In this document: one piece after another, positions 6,375 through 14,962 of the stretch
Position numbering within the stretch: the first letter of the stretch is position 1
How the letters are laid out: the number at the start of each line of letters is the position of its first letter
Source: CAVPUA01 sp963708805
Lineage (GTDB): Bacteria; Actinomycetota; Actinomycetes; Mycobacteriales; Jatrophihabitantaceae
Assembly (NCBI GenBank): GCA_963708805.1
Contig: CAVPUA010000003.1
Span: forward strand, 248,001-312,000
DNA: 64,000 bases
Reading direction: 5' to 3'
Position numbers and translations under genes: made by a program
The notes under the pieces: model-generated
The model's database searches: none
Seen by the model: only the letters and a program-made list of their open reading frames with translations
Told to the model about the DNA's origin: nothing

Positions 6375-7250
6375 TCACGCGTGGATGGCCAGGCAGAGCA
6401 GGTACGACACGGGCGCGGCCAACGCGACCGGGAGCAAGGTCGCGAAGACCGGCTGCAGGCGCAGTGCTCGGCCGCTGGTGGGCAGCGAGGTCGCGACCTG
6501 GATGAAGCTCGCCCCCACCGAGAACAGCGTGGTCAGCACGCCGATGGCCGCGCCCAGGAACAGCGCCCGCCCGGACGTGAACTCGAGCTCACCACCCAAC
6601 TCGAGCTGGACGATGAGGGCGGCGACCACGGCGCCCACGACCACCGCCGGCAGGCCGCGGCGCACCGACGCGTCGAAGCGCAGCACCGGGAAGACGAGGT
6701 CGACGAAGTTCGCGCCGACGAGCGCGGCGGCGATGGCCAGCGCCACCGCGTAGGTGGTGCGCTCGGGCAGCAGTTCGTGCCGCAGCTGAACCAGAGCCGC
6801 GAGGCTCACGGTCGCGATGATCACCACCGAGATGTCGGAGAGCGACTCGACCACTCGATTGCGGACGACGCCGCGGGTGAGCTGGTGGACGAACGCGACG
6901 GGAAGCATCAGGCCCAGGACGGGCAGCAACTCGCCGAGCTGGCCGTGCGGCCACACCGAGACGACCGTGTCGGCGGCGCCGGCCGCCATCGCGGACAGAA
7001 CCACCGCCCCGATGCGCCCGGGCAACCCGGTTCCGATGACCCAGGCGACGACGAGCGCGGCCTGGACGATCGCCACCGCGATCAACAGCTCCAGAGCGCC
7101 CCACCGGGCACCGACGACCAGCACGGCACCGGCGATGATGGCCACCAGGGCGCCGGCGGCGTGATCGACCACCGGGCCGCCAGCGCTGTCCGGAGCGCTC
7201 GATCCGGCCGCCGAACTGGCATCGGCGTCGGTCAGGGCAGCGTCGCTCAC
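6375..7250 (-). CDS. Conserved polytopic membrane protein
   Basis: 291 residues with a roughly 30-residue Ser/Ala/Asp-rich cytoplasmic N-terminus followed by about eight hydrophobic segments, for example ALVAIIAGAVLVVGARWG and VVIIATVSLAALV. There are no catalytic motifs I can name. It is probably in an operon with lmeA (9-base gap), so a role in envelope lipid or polysaccharide metabolism is possible but unproven. It diverges from the GlnR-like regulator with about 180 bases between them. Confidence 0.6.
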   Translation of the reverse strand: MSDAALTDADASSAAGSSAPDSAGGPVVDHAAGALVAIIAGAVLVVGARWGALELLIAVAIVQAALVVAWVIGTGLPGRIGAVVLSAMAAGAADTVVSVWPHGQLGELLPVLGLMLPVAFVHQLTRGVVRNRVVESLSDISVVIIATVSLAALVQLRHELLPERTTYAVALAIAAALVGANFVDLVFPVLRFDASVRRGLPAVVVGAVVAALIVQLELGGELEFTSGRALFLGAAIGVLTTLFSVGASFIQVATSLPTSGRALRLQPVFATLLPVALAAPVSYLLCLAIHA

Positions 7251-7427
7251 CGGTCCATCGTGGCAGACGTGTGAGGTAGCCGACCTCCCGAGCAGTTGCG
7301 CACACAGCTAAGCTCTAGGCACTCGAACCGATATCGACGGTTCATCGGGGCGCAACGTGGCGGCCCACAGACTGAGCTGGACCGAAAGCGGTTGCACCCG
7401 CCTTCGGCGATCAACCCAGGAGGCCAC

Positions 7428-8156
7428 GTGGAGCTCGTCCTTCTCACGACCGCTATGCAGCCCACCGCCGAGGTGCTTCCCGCCCTCGGCCTGCTGTCCC
7501 ACCAGGTCACGGTGCTCCCGCTCGACGCCTCGGCGTTGGTCGACCGCCCCAGCGGGCAGGTCGTCCTCCTCGATGCCCGCCGTGATCTTGCCGCGGCCCG
7601 CTCGTTCACCCGGATCCTCGACGTCATCGGCCTGGACGTCCCGATCGTCGCCGTGCTGACCGAGGGCGGCCTCATCGCGCTGTCGGCCGACTGGGCCGTG
7701 GACGACATCGTCCTCGACACCGCGGGCCCGGCCGAGCTCGACGCCCGCCTGCGCCTCGCGGTCGACCGCAAGTCGAAGGTGGCCGACCCGACGCCGAACC
7801 ACGTCCAGGTCGGCGATCTCGCCATCGACGAGTCGACCTACACCGCCCGTCTCGCCGGCCGCGCACTCGACCTCACCTACAAGGAGTTCGAGCTGCTGAA
7901 GTTCCTGGCCCAGCACCCGGGACGCGTGTTCACCCGATCGCACCTCGTCCAGGAAGTCTGGGGCTACGACTACTTCGGTGGCACCCGCACGGTCGACGTC
8001 CACGTCCGGCGGCTGCGCGCGAAGCTCGGCTCGGAGTACGAGGCCATGATCGGCACCGTCCGCAACGTCGGCTACAAGTTCGTCCGGCCCACCGACAGCG
8101 AGGCCGACGAGACCACCCCGGCCGAGCTGCGCGACGCCGAGCTGGGCATCCACTGA
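7428..8156 (+). CDS. GlnR-like OmpR-family orphan response regulator
   Basis: 242 residues; GTG 7428 is preceded by AGGAGG. The N-terminal receiver-like domain has VVLLDARRDLAAARSF and VVAVLTEGGLIAL with ADWAVDDIVL, the GlnR/Rv0818 pattern, in which the usual phosphorylation pocket is incomplete. The C-terminal winged helix (LTYKEFELLKFLAQHPGRVF through RTVDVHVRRLRAKLG and GTVRNVGYKF) is standard OmpR type. Actinobacterial GlnR controls nitrogen-assimilation genes without a partner kinase. It lies just upstream of mshD, as in mycobacteria (Rv0818-Rv0819). An upstream in-frame start was rejected because it has no ribosome site. Confidence 0.85.
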   Translation: MELVLLTTAMQPTAEVLPALGLLSHQVTVLPLDASALVDRPSGQVVLLDARRDLAAARSFTRILDVIGLDVPIVAVLTEGGLIALSADWAVDDIVLDTAGPAELDARLRLAVDRKSKVADPTPNHVQVGDLAIDESTYTARLAGRALDLTYKEFELLKFLAQHPGRVFTRSHLVQEVWGYDYFGGTRTVDVHVRRLRAKLGSEYEAMIGTVRNVGYKFVRPTDSEADETTPAELRDAELGIH

Positions 8157-8180
8157 ACTGACTCGCGCTACGGTCGATCC

Positions 8181-9003
8181 GTGACCGGCGAATCGCGACC
8201 CGACGAGGTACGGGGGTTGGCGGGCGAGGTCGAGGCGCGCGACGGTGCGCCACCGCTGTCCGACCAGGCCCTGAGCCGGCTGTCGGCGGCGGACGTACAC
8301 CACTTCGAGGTCCGGGTGGACGGCCGGCTGACCGGCTACGCCCAGCTGGACGGCTCGACTCTCGAGATCGTCGCCGAACCAGCGGCGATCGACGAGCTGT
8401 TCGCCGCCGCGGAGCAGGTGTCGGACATCATCGACGTCTGGTCGCACGGACGGCGCAGCCCGATCGCCGCGGCCGCCGAGGCTCGCGGCTACCGCCAGGA
8501 ACGGGTGCTGTGGCAGTTGCGGCGCCCACCCGGGCCGGCTCCGCACGTCGATCCGCCGGCCGGTGTGCGCATCCGTTCGTTCGTCCCGGGCGCCGACGAG
8601 CAGGTCTGGCTCGAGGTCAACGCGGCCGCGTTCGCCGGCCACGGCGAGCAGGGCGACATGGGCCTGGGCGATCTGCTGGCTCGCGAGCAGGAGGACTGGT
8701 TCGACCCGGACGGCTTCCTGCTGGCGGTGGACGAGACCGGTCAGTTGCTGGGCTTTCACTGGACCAAGGTGCACGCCGACGGGACCGGTGAGGTCTACGT
8801 CCTGGGCGTGTCACCGGCCAGCCAGGGCACCGGGCTCGGCCGCGCGCTGCTGTAGCGCGGGTCTCGAGCATCTCGGTGCCGATCGCCCGATCCTGCTGTA
8901 CGTCGACGACGTGAACACCGGTGCCAAGCGCCTGTACGAAAAGGCGGGATTCTCCGAATACGACGTCGATGTTGCCCTGCGTTGGGCTCGACGACGCAAT
9001 TAG
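8181..9003 (+). CDS. mshD: Mycothiol synthase MshD (one frameshift)
   Basis: Two tandem GNAT domains, as in MshD, which acetylates Cys-GlcN-Ins with acetyl-CoA to finish mycothiol. The first frame (8181-8855) ends right after the acetyl-CoA motif SPASQGTGLGRALL. The next frame continues SAGLEHLGADRPILLYVDDV and NTGAKRLYEKAGF to a stop at 9001. Removing the T at about 8853 restores one protein of about 273 residues, the usual length is near 300. Synteny with Rv0819 supports the call. GTG 8181 is preceded by TACGGT rather than a ribosome site, suggesting a leaderless mRNA. Confidence 0.85.
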
Positions 9004-9084
9004 CAGCCCCGCGTAGTCGGTCGAGTGCCGACGCGTCACGGGATCACTGATCGTCGGACCAACGTCACAACCCTGCGCCGCCCC

Positions 9085-9106
9085 GTTCACCCCTCGTTCA
9101 CCCGCG
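9085..9106 (+). promoter_or_regulatory. PHO box (PhoP direct repeats) upstream of pstS
   Basis: GTTCACCCCTC (9085-9095) is followed immediately by GTTCACCCGCG (9096-9106), two 11-base direct repeats matching the actinobacterial PhoP consensus GTTCAyyyrGy. It lies 80 bases before pstS, the expected place for activation of phosphate uptake under phosphate starvation. Confidence 0.8.
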
Positions 9107-9185
9107 CAGCCCCATCAGGCCACCTGACCCGCTTAGCGTCCCGTTGCGTAAACGACATCTATCTGCTTGTAAGAGGGGAATCTCA

Positions 9186-10328
9186 GTGAACCTGACCCGG
9201 ATCGGCGTTCTCGCCGGTGTGATCGCAGGGGCGATCGCGCTGACCGCCTGCGGATCGGACAACAACTCGACCACGACCAGCTCCTCGGCGGCGGCCGGCG
9301 GCTCTTCCTCGGCCTCGGCGTCGGCCTCGGCGACCAACCCGCCCGTCGTCTGCGCCAGCGGGACCTTGAACTCGGACGGCTCCACCGCCCAGCAGAACGC
9401 GATGACGCAGTGGATCAAGGACTACCAGACCACGTGCTCCGGGACGACCGTCAACTACAGCGGTGGCGGTTCGGGCCAGGGCGTCACGGACTTCAACACC
9501 GGCAAGGTCGACTTCGCGGGTTCGGACTCGGCGCTCTCGCCGACCAAGGGTGAGACCACGGCCGCTGCGACCCGCTGCGGTTCACCGGCGCTCGACCTGC
9601 CGATGGTCGTCGGCCCGGTCGCCATCGCCTACAAGCTCAGCGGCGTCAACACGCTGACGCTGACGCCCAGCGTGCTGACCAAGATCTTCCTGGGCACGAT
9701 CAAGACCTGGAACGATCCGGCGATCTCGGGGATCAGCGAGAACAAGGGCATCACGTTGCCGTCCACGCCGATCACGGTGTTCTACCGCTCGGACCAGTCC
9801 GGCACCACGCAGAACTTCGAGACCTACCTGCAGGCCAACGACCCGACCGACTTCACGGCGACCCCGAGCAAGGTCTGGGCCGGCACCGTCGGCCAGGGCA
9901 AGTCGGGTTCGCAGGGCGTCCAGCAGGGTGTCCAGGCGACCGAGGGTTCGATCGCCTACGACGAGTACTCCTACGCGGTCAGTGGCAACCTGCAGACCGC
10001 GCAGATCGACAACGGCGGCGGCGCGGTCGCGCTGTCGCCGACCACGGCCAGTGCCGCGGTCGAATCGGCCCAGATCACCGGAACCGGCAACGACCTGACG
10101 CTGAGCCTGAACTACAAGACCACGGCCAAGGGCGCCTACCCGATCATCCTGGTGACCTACGAGATCGCTTGCACCAAGTACAGCGACTCGGCCAAGGGAT
10201 CGCTCGTCAAGTCGTTCCTGACCTACACGTCCGGCCCCGGCCAGGCCAGCCTGAAGCAGCTCGGGTACGCCCCGCTGCCGCAGTCGATCCTGACCAAGGT
10301 CCAGGCGTCGGTCGCCGCAATCAGCTAG
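9186..10328 (+). CDS. pstS: Phosphate-binding lipoprotein PstS
   Basis: 380 residues. The signal peptide ends in the lipobox ALTAC with Cys 22 as lipidated residue, then a Ser/Ala/Thr-rich linker precedes the binding protein. Phosphate-binding segments are visible: GTLNSDGSTAQQNA, YSGGGSGQGVTDF, FAGSDSALSP and YRSDQSGTTQNFETYL. It captures inorganic phosphate outside the membrane and delivers it to PstCA. GTG 9186 follows AAGAGGGGAA. A PHO box lies upstream and a hairpin follows the gene, so pstS mRNA can accumulate above pstCAB. Confidence 0.95.
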   Translation: MNLTRIGVLAGVIAGAIALTACGSDNNSTTTSSSAAAGGSSSASASASATNPPVVCASGTLNSDGSTAQQNAMTQWIKDYQTTCSGTTVNYSGGGSGQGVTDFNTGKVDFAGSDSALSPTKGETTAAATRCGSPALDLPMVVGPVAIAYKLSGVNTLTLTPSVLTKIFLGTIKTWNDPAISGISENKGITLPSTPITVFYRSDQSGTTQNFETYLQANDPTDFTATPSKVWAGTVGQGKSGSQGVQQGVQATEGSIAYDEYSYAVSGNLQTAQIDNGGGAVALSPTTASAAVESAQITGTGNDLTLSLNYKTTAKGAYPIILVTYEIACTKYSDSAKGSLVKSFLTYTSGPGQASLKQLGYAPLPQSILTKVQASVAAIS

Positions 10329-10342
10329 AGCACGACCCACTT

Positions 10343-10377
10343 CCGGTGGAGCCTCGCCTCGTGCGAGGCTCCACCGG
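10343..10377 (+). terminator. Hairpin between pstS and pstC
   Basis: CCGGTGGAGCCTCG (10343-10356) pairs perfectly with CGAGGCTCCACCGG (10364-10377) around a 7-base loop. A 14-bp stem this close after pstS would stop some transcription and protect the pstS mRNA 3' end, giving more binding protein than permease. Confidence 0.75.
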
Positions 10378-10400
10378 ACATCTGATTCCGGGGACCTTTC

Positions 10401-11543
10401 ATGACAGAACGAGAAGCGATGACCGACCAGGAGAAACGAGAGCGGGCCGATCACTCGGAGCGCGACATCGTCAACTCCGCTGCGGGACCGGCCGAGCAGG
10501 CTCGATTCGCCTCGGACGAGGCACCGGTCATCGTTGGTTCGAGCCAGCCACTGGCCGTGAGTGTCTTCGACGACTCCCCGCCGGTCTCGGGTGCCGGTGC
10601 GACGTCGGTCGGCGGCGGCAAGTCGCGCATCGGTGACCGCATCTTCCGGTTCATGGCGCAGGGCGCCAGCGCGTTCATCATCGCCCTCGTCGCCCTCGTC
10701 GCGATCTTCCTGATCGTCAAGGCGTGGCCGGCCATCCGCGACGACAAGGCCAACTTCCTCACCTCGCGCGACTTCTCGACCGACACCGGCGTCCTGAAGT
10801 TCGGCATCGCCGAACTGCTCTGGGGCACGATCATCGTCTCGGTCATCGCCATGCTGCTGGCCGTGCCGATCTCGATCGGCATCGCGCTGTTCATCACCCA
10901 GTACGCACCCAAGCGCCTGTCGACCGCGGTCGCCTACGTCGTCGACCTGCTCGCCGCGATCCCGTCGATCGTCTACGGCATCTGGGGCATCTACGTCCTG
11001 GCGCCGAAGCTCGACCCGGTGCAGACCTTCCTCTATCACCTGGGCTGGATCCCGTTCTTCAAGAACAAGAACGTCCCGGCCGCGACCGGCACGATCTTCG
11101 TCGCCGGCATCGTGCTGGCGATCATGATCCTGCCGATCATGACGGCCATTTCGCGGGACGTGTTCGCGCGGACGCCCCGCCAGAACGTCGAGGCGGCCTG
11201 GGCGCTGGGCGCGACCAAGTGGGAGATGATCCGCCTGTCGGTCCTGCCCTTCGGTCGGCCCGGCGTGATCAGCGGCTCGATGCTCGGCCTGGGACGCGCG
11301 CTCGGCGAGACCGTCGCGATGTACCTGATCCTGGCCCAGCCCGCGACCGGTTCGCCGTTCACGGTGTCGATCTTCAACGGCGGCTCGACCTTCGCGGCGA
11401 AGATCGCCAACAACGCGGCCGAGTTCCAGAGCGGCAAGGGCGCCGGCGCCTACATCGCGGCCGGCCTCGTCCTGTTCATCCTGACGTTCATCGTCAACGC
11501 CGCGGCCCGATACGTCGTCAACCGGCGCAAGGAGTTCTCATGA
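10401..11543 (+). CDS. pstC: Phosphate ABC transporter permease PstC
   Basis: 380 residues with a hydrophilic N-terminal extension of about 85 residues, then six membrane segments. The EAA-type loop is around NVEAAWALGATKWEMIR and the PstC signature LGLGRALGETVAMYLI follows. It forms the membrane channel with PstA. Start ATG 10401; ATG 10419 is an alternative. The stop overlaps the pstA start in ATGA. Confidence 0.93.
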   Translation: MTEREAMTDQEKRERADHSERDIVNSAAGPAEQARFASDEAPVIVGSSQPLAVSVFDDSPPVSGAGATSVGGGKSRIGDRIFRFMAQGASAFIIALVALVAIFLIVKAWPAIRDDKANFLTSRDFSTDTGVLKFGIAELLWGTIIVSVIAMLLAVPISIGIALFITQYAPKRLSTAVAYVVDLLAAIPSIVYGIWGIYVLAPKLDPVQTFLYHLGWIPFFKNKNVPAATGTIFVAGIVLAIMILPIMTAISRDVFARTPRQNVEAAWALGATKWEMIRLSVLPFGRPGVISGSMLGLGRALGETVAMYLILAQPATGSPFTVSIFNGGSTFAAKIANNAAEFQSGKGAGAYIAAGLVLFILTFIVNAAARYVVNRRKEFS

Positions 11544-12481
11544 CAGCGACGCTGAGCGCGCCCGGGGCACTCGCCGCCGGGTCGGCGAACGGACGCCGCA
11601 AGGCGAAGAACAGCCTGGCGACGGTGCTGGTCTGGCTCTCGTTCGGCATCGCCCTGGTTCCGCTCATCTGGCTGCTGTGGACCGTGGTCAGCCGCGGCTT
11701 GCACGCGATCACCCGCAACACCTGGTTCACCAACAGCCAGCGCGGATTGACGTACAAGGATCCCGGCGGCGGCGCGTACCACGCGATCATCGGCACGCTC
11801 GAGCAGGTCGGCTTCACCGCGATCATCTCGGTGCCGATCGCGATCCTGGTGGCGATCTACCTCGTCGAGTACGGCACGGGGTGGTACGCCAAGGTCACGA
11901 CGTTCATGGTCGACATCCTCACCGGCGTCCCGTCCATCGTCGCCGCCCTGTTCATCTACGCCGTGTTCCTCGCGACCTTCGGCGGCCAGTTCGCCGGCGT
12001 GTACGCCTCGTTGGCCCTCGTATTGCTGATGATCCCCGTCGTCGTCCGGACGACCGAGGAGATGCTCAAGCTGGTGCCCAACGAGCTGCGCGAGGCGTCC
12101 TACGCCCTGGGTATCCCGAAGTGGCGCACGATCCTGAAGGTCGTGCTGCCGACCGCGTTCACCGGCATCAGCACCGGCGTCGTCCTGGGCATCGCCCGCG
12201 TCGCCGGCGAGACCGCTCCGCTGCTGGTGCTGGTCAAGTCCACGCCCAACATCAACACCAACCTCTTCAGCGGCTTCCAGTCGGCACTGCCGTTGATGAT
12301 CCGCGACCAGGTGCCCAACCTCGGCGCGAGCTACGCCCTGGATGCCAACGGCAACCGGGTTCTCGTCCACAACTACGCACCCGATCGCATGTGGGGCGCG
12401 GCGCTCACCCTGATCCTCATCATCATGCTGCTGAACCTGTTGGCACGCTTCATCGCGCGCTTCAACAAGGTCACCCCCTAA
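11540..12481 (+). CDS. pstA: Phosphate ABC transporter permease PstA
   Basis: 313 residues. The start ATG 11540 overlaps the pstC stop by 4 bases. Six membrane segments include LATVLVWLSFGIALVPLIWL, and the coupling loop reads REASYALGIPKWRTI followed by the PstA motif IARVAGETAPLLV. It pairs with PstC in phosphate import; pstB follows after 35 bases. Confidence 0.93.
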   Translation: MTATLSAPGALAAGSANGRRKAKNSLATVLVWLSFGIALVPLIWLLWTVVSRGLHAITRNTWFTNSQRGLTYKDPGGGAYHAIIGTLEQVGFTAIISVPIAILVAIYLVEYGTGWYAKVTTFMVDILTGVPSIVAALFIYAVFLATFGGQFAGVYASLALVLLMIPVVVRTTEEMLKLVPNELREASYALGIPKWRTILKVVLPTAFTGISTGVVLGIARVAGETAPLLVLVKSTPNINTNLFSGFQSALPLMIRDQVPNLGASYALDANGNRVLVHNYAPDRMWGAALTLILIIMLLNLLARFIARFNKVTP

Positions 12482-12516
12482 CTTCGCTTCTCGCAGACAC
12501 CGACAGGAAGAAACCC

Positions 12517-13296
12517 ATGGCCAAGCGCATCGACGCCACGAATCTCAACATCTACTACGGCAAGTTCCTGGCGGTGAGCGAGGTCAACTTCACCATCGCG
12601 CCGCGCTCGGTGACGGCGTTCATCGGTCCGTCCGGCTGTGGCAAGTCGACCGTGCTGCGGACGATCAACCGCATGCACGAGGTGATCGCGGGAGCGCGGG
12701 TCGAGGGCGACGTGCTGCTGGACGGCGAGAACATCTACGGCCACGGGGTCGACCCGGTGAACGTCCGCCGCACCATCGGCATGGTGTTCCAGCGCCCGAA
12801 CCCGTTCCCGACGATGTCGATCTACGACAACGTAGTGGCCGGTATGAAGCTGGCCGGCGGGCACGTCAAGAAGAGCGACCTGGACGCCACCGTCGAGCGC
12901 TCGCTGCGCGGAGCGAACCTGTGGGAAGAGGTCAAGGACCGGCTGTCGAAGCCGGGCGCCGGCCTCTCGGGTGGTCAGCAGCAGCGGCTGTGCATCGCGC
13001 GGGCGATCGCCGTCGAGCCACAGGTGCTGCTCATGGACGAGCCCTGCTCGGCGCTCGACCCGATCTCGACGCTGGCGATCGAGGACCTGATGCAGACGCT
13101 GAAGGAGAAGTACACGATCGTCATCGTCACGCACAACATGCAGCAGGCGGCGCGGGTCGCCGAGCGCACGGCGTTCTTCAACCTGCAGGCGGTCGGCAAG
13201 CCGGGGCAGCTCGTCGAGATGGACGAGACACAGAAGATCTTCTCCAACCCGTCCGACCAGCGCACCGAGGACTACATCTCCGGCCGCTTCGGCTGA
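12517..13296 (+). CDS. pstB: Phosphate ABC transporter ATPase PstB
   Basis: 259 residues, normal length. Walker A GPSGCGKST, Q-loop GMVFQRPNPFP, signature LSGGQQQRLCIARA, Walker B VLLMDEPCSALDP and the switch His in IVTHNMQQA are all intact. It hydrolyses ATP to drive phosphate uptake through PstCA. The ATG at 12517 follows AGGAAGAAACCC. No phoU gene follows before the convergent methyltransferase, so PhoU must be encoded elsewhere. Confidence 0.95.
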   Translation: MAKRIDATNLNIYYGKFLAVSEVNFTIAPRSVTAFIGPSGCGKSTVLRTINRMHEVIAGARVEGDVLLDGENIYGHGVDPVNVRRTIGMVFQRPNPFPTMSIYDNVVAGMKLAGGHVKKSDLDATVERSLRGANLWEEVKDRLSKPGAGLSGGQQQRLCIARAIAVEPQVLLMDEPCSALDPISTLAIEDLMQTLKEKYTIVIVTHNMQQAARVAERTAFFNLQAVGKPGQLVEMDETQKIFSNPSDQRTEDYISGRFG

Positions 13297-13341
13297 TCCG
13301 TCCGCCCCCGGCGGGCGAGTGCGTGGCGTGCGTCGACGCGC

Positions 13342-13980
13342 TCAGCGCAGCCGGCGCGCTCGCAGGACGACATCGTCGGCGTGGTGGGCACCGGCCCCGC
13401 CGTCGGGGACGACGCGTGGTCGCTGCTCGTCCACCTCGACCTTCCAGTCGTCGTCGAGCAGCGCGGCCACCATCGTCGGCCAGACGTAGTCGGCCGGATC
13501 GAAGGACGCCTCATGATCGTCATGGTCATGCCGCTCGTCCATCCCCGCGTGATGCACCAGCAGCAGTGCGCCGCCCGGCGCCACGGCCGCCAGCAGCGCG
13601 CGCTCGGCGACGGCGTCCGGCGTACGCAGCAGCGCCGGGTACTGCGCCGACACGAGGTCGAACGACCCCGGCGGCAGGTCGGCCTCAGCCAACTCGGCGT
13701 GCACCCACCGGATCGCGACACCGGCGTCACGGGCGTGCTCGGCCGCCCGGCGCAGCGCCAGCCCGGAGACCTCGAGGGCGGTCACGTCCCAGCCGTTGCG
13801 GGCGAGCCAGACTGCGTCCGCGCCCTCGCCACAGCCGACGTCGAGCACCCGGCCGGGCTGCAGCCCGGCGACCTCGGCCACCAGGGCCCCATTGGGCTGG
13901 CCGCTCCACAGTTGCTCGCGCTCGGCGTAGCGCGTGTCCCACGTCGCCTGCACCTCGGGGTCGCCGACATAGTCCGTCAT
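13342..13980 (-). CDS. Class I SAM-dependent methyltransferase
   Basis: 212 residues. SAM-binding motif I is VLDVGCGEGADAVWLA, motif II ends in VTALEVS, and the later motif VAPGGALLLVHHAG is in place. The substrate is unknown; the order resembles TehB/thiol-type small-molecule methyltransferases. A His/Asp-rich stretch (DERHDHDDHE) follows the fold core and might bind metal. It converges with pstB. Confidence 0.75.
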   Translation of the reverse strand: MTDYVGDPEVQATWDTRYAEREQLWSGQPNGALVAEVAGLQPGRVLDVGCGEGADAVWLARNGWDVTALEVSGLALRRAAEHARDAGVAIRWVHAELAEADLPPGSFDLVSAQYPALLRTPDAVAERALLAAVAPGGALLLVHHAGMDERHDHDDHEASFDPADYVWPTMVAALLDDDWKVEVDEQRPRVVPDGGAGAHHADDVVLRARRLR

Positions 13981-14017
13981 GACTCCATCCCACCACGAGG
14001 ATCTGCGTCGATCGCCC

Positions 14018-14884
14018 TCAGGCCTTGGGGGAAACCGACCGCAGATTGCCGGTGCCGAGGATCGCGGCGACCAGTGCCTCGGCGAGCGGGGCGACCGATC
14101 GCGGATTGCTGAGCAGCACGAAGTCGACGTCGCCGGGATCGGGCAGGTCCGCCGACGCCGGCACCTCGACCAGGTCGGCCGGCATCAGCGACCGAGCCAT
14201 GATCGCGATGCCGAGGCCGGCCCGGACGGCGGCCCAGACGCCATTGACGCCCTGCACCGTGCAGGCGATCCGATAGTCGCGACCGCTCGCCGCCAACGAC
14301 TCGATGGCCAGACTGCGACTCAGCGCCCCGGCTCGATAGACGACCAGCGGTATCGGCCGGTCGGCCGGCAGCCGGGTGCCTTCGGCCGCCGCCCAGACGA
14401 AGCGGTCCGTCCGCACGACCTGCCCCCGTCGTTCGCCTCGCGTCTGCTTGAGGTAGGCCAGATCCAGATGCCCGGACTCGATGCGCCGTTCGAGCGTCGA
14501 CGACTGATCGACGGTCAGCTCGAGATCGACGCGCGGATAGACCTGCCGGAAGTCACGCAGGATCTTGGGCAGCGGGGTGAGCGCGAGGTCGTCGGTGACG
14601 CCGAAGCGCAGCCGACCCGACAGGCCCGAGCCGGTGAAGTAGCCGACCGCCTCTTCGTTCGCGGCCAGGATCGCCCGGGCGAAACCGGTGAGCGCCTCGC
14701 CGTCGGCGGTCAGCGTGACCATCCGGGTGTCGCGGACGAACAGCTGGCGACCGACCGCCTCCTCGAGCTTGCGGATGTGCTGACTGACCGTCGGCTGGCG
14801 GACGCCGAGTTGGGCGGCGGCCTGCGTGAAACTCAGCGTGCGGGCCACCGCCAGGAACGTGCGCAGCTGCTCGGGGTCGTACAT
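14018..14884 (-). CDS. LysR-family transcriptional regulator
   Basis: 288 residues. The N-terminal winged helix is typical (LRTFLAVARTLSFTQAAAQL, then RQPTVSQHIRKLEEAVGRQL), followed by a periplasmic-binding-like effector domain. It diverges from an MFS exporter with 78 bases between starts; that gap is AT-rich (TTATAACAGAAGCG, TGACATTGATACTAGTAAA) and likely holds the LysR binding site and both promoters. It probably controls the exporter in response to an unknown compound. Confidence 0.85.
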   Translation of the reverse strand: MYDPEQLRTFLAVARTLSFTQAAAQLGVRQPTVSQHIRKLEEAVGRQLFVRDTRMVTLTADGEALTGFARAILAANEEAVGYFTGSGLSGRLRFGVTDDLALTPLPKILRDFRQVYPRVDLELTVDQSSTLERRIESGHLDLAYLKQTRGERRGQVVRTDRFVWAAAEGTRLPADRPIPLVVYRAGALSRSLAIESLAASGRDYRIACTVQGVNGVWAAVRAGLGIAIMARSLMPADLVEVPASADLPDPGDVDFVLLSNPRSVAPLAEALVAAILGTGNLRSVSPKA

Positions 14885-14962
14885 CCGTGGACCGCCTTAT
14901 AACAGAAGCGAATGACATTGATACTAGTAAATCACTTTGGCAATAGCTGTCGAGGACGGAGA

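Noticed and set aside
9582..11039. 485-codon minus frame opposite pstS/pstC
   Set aside because: Shadow of the Pst genes, no motif.
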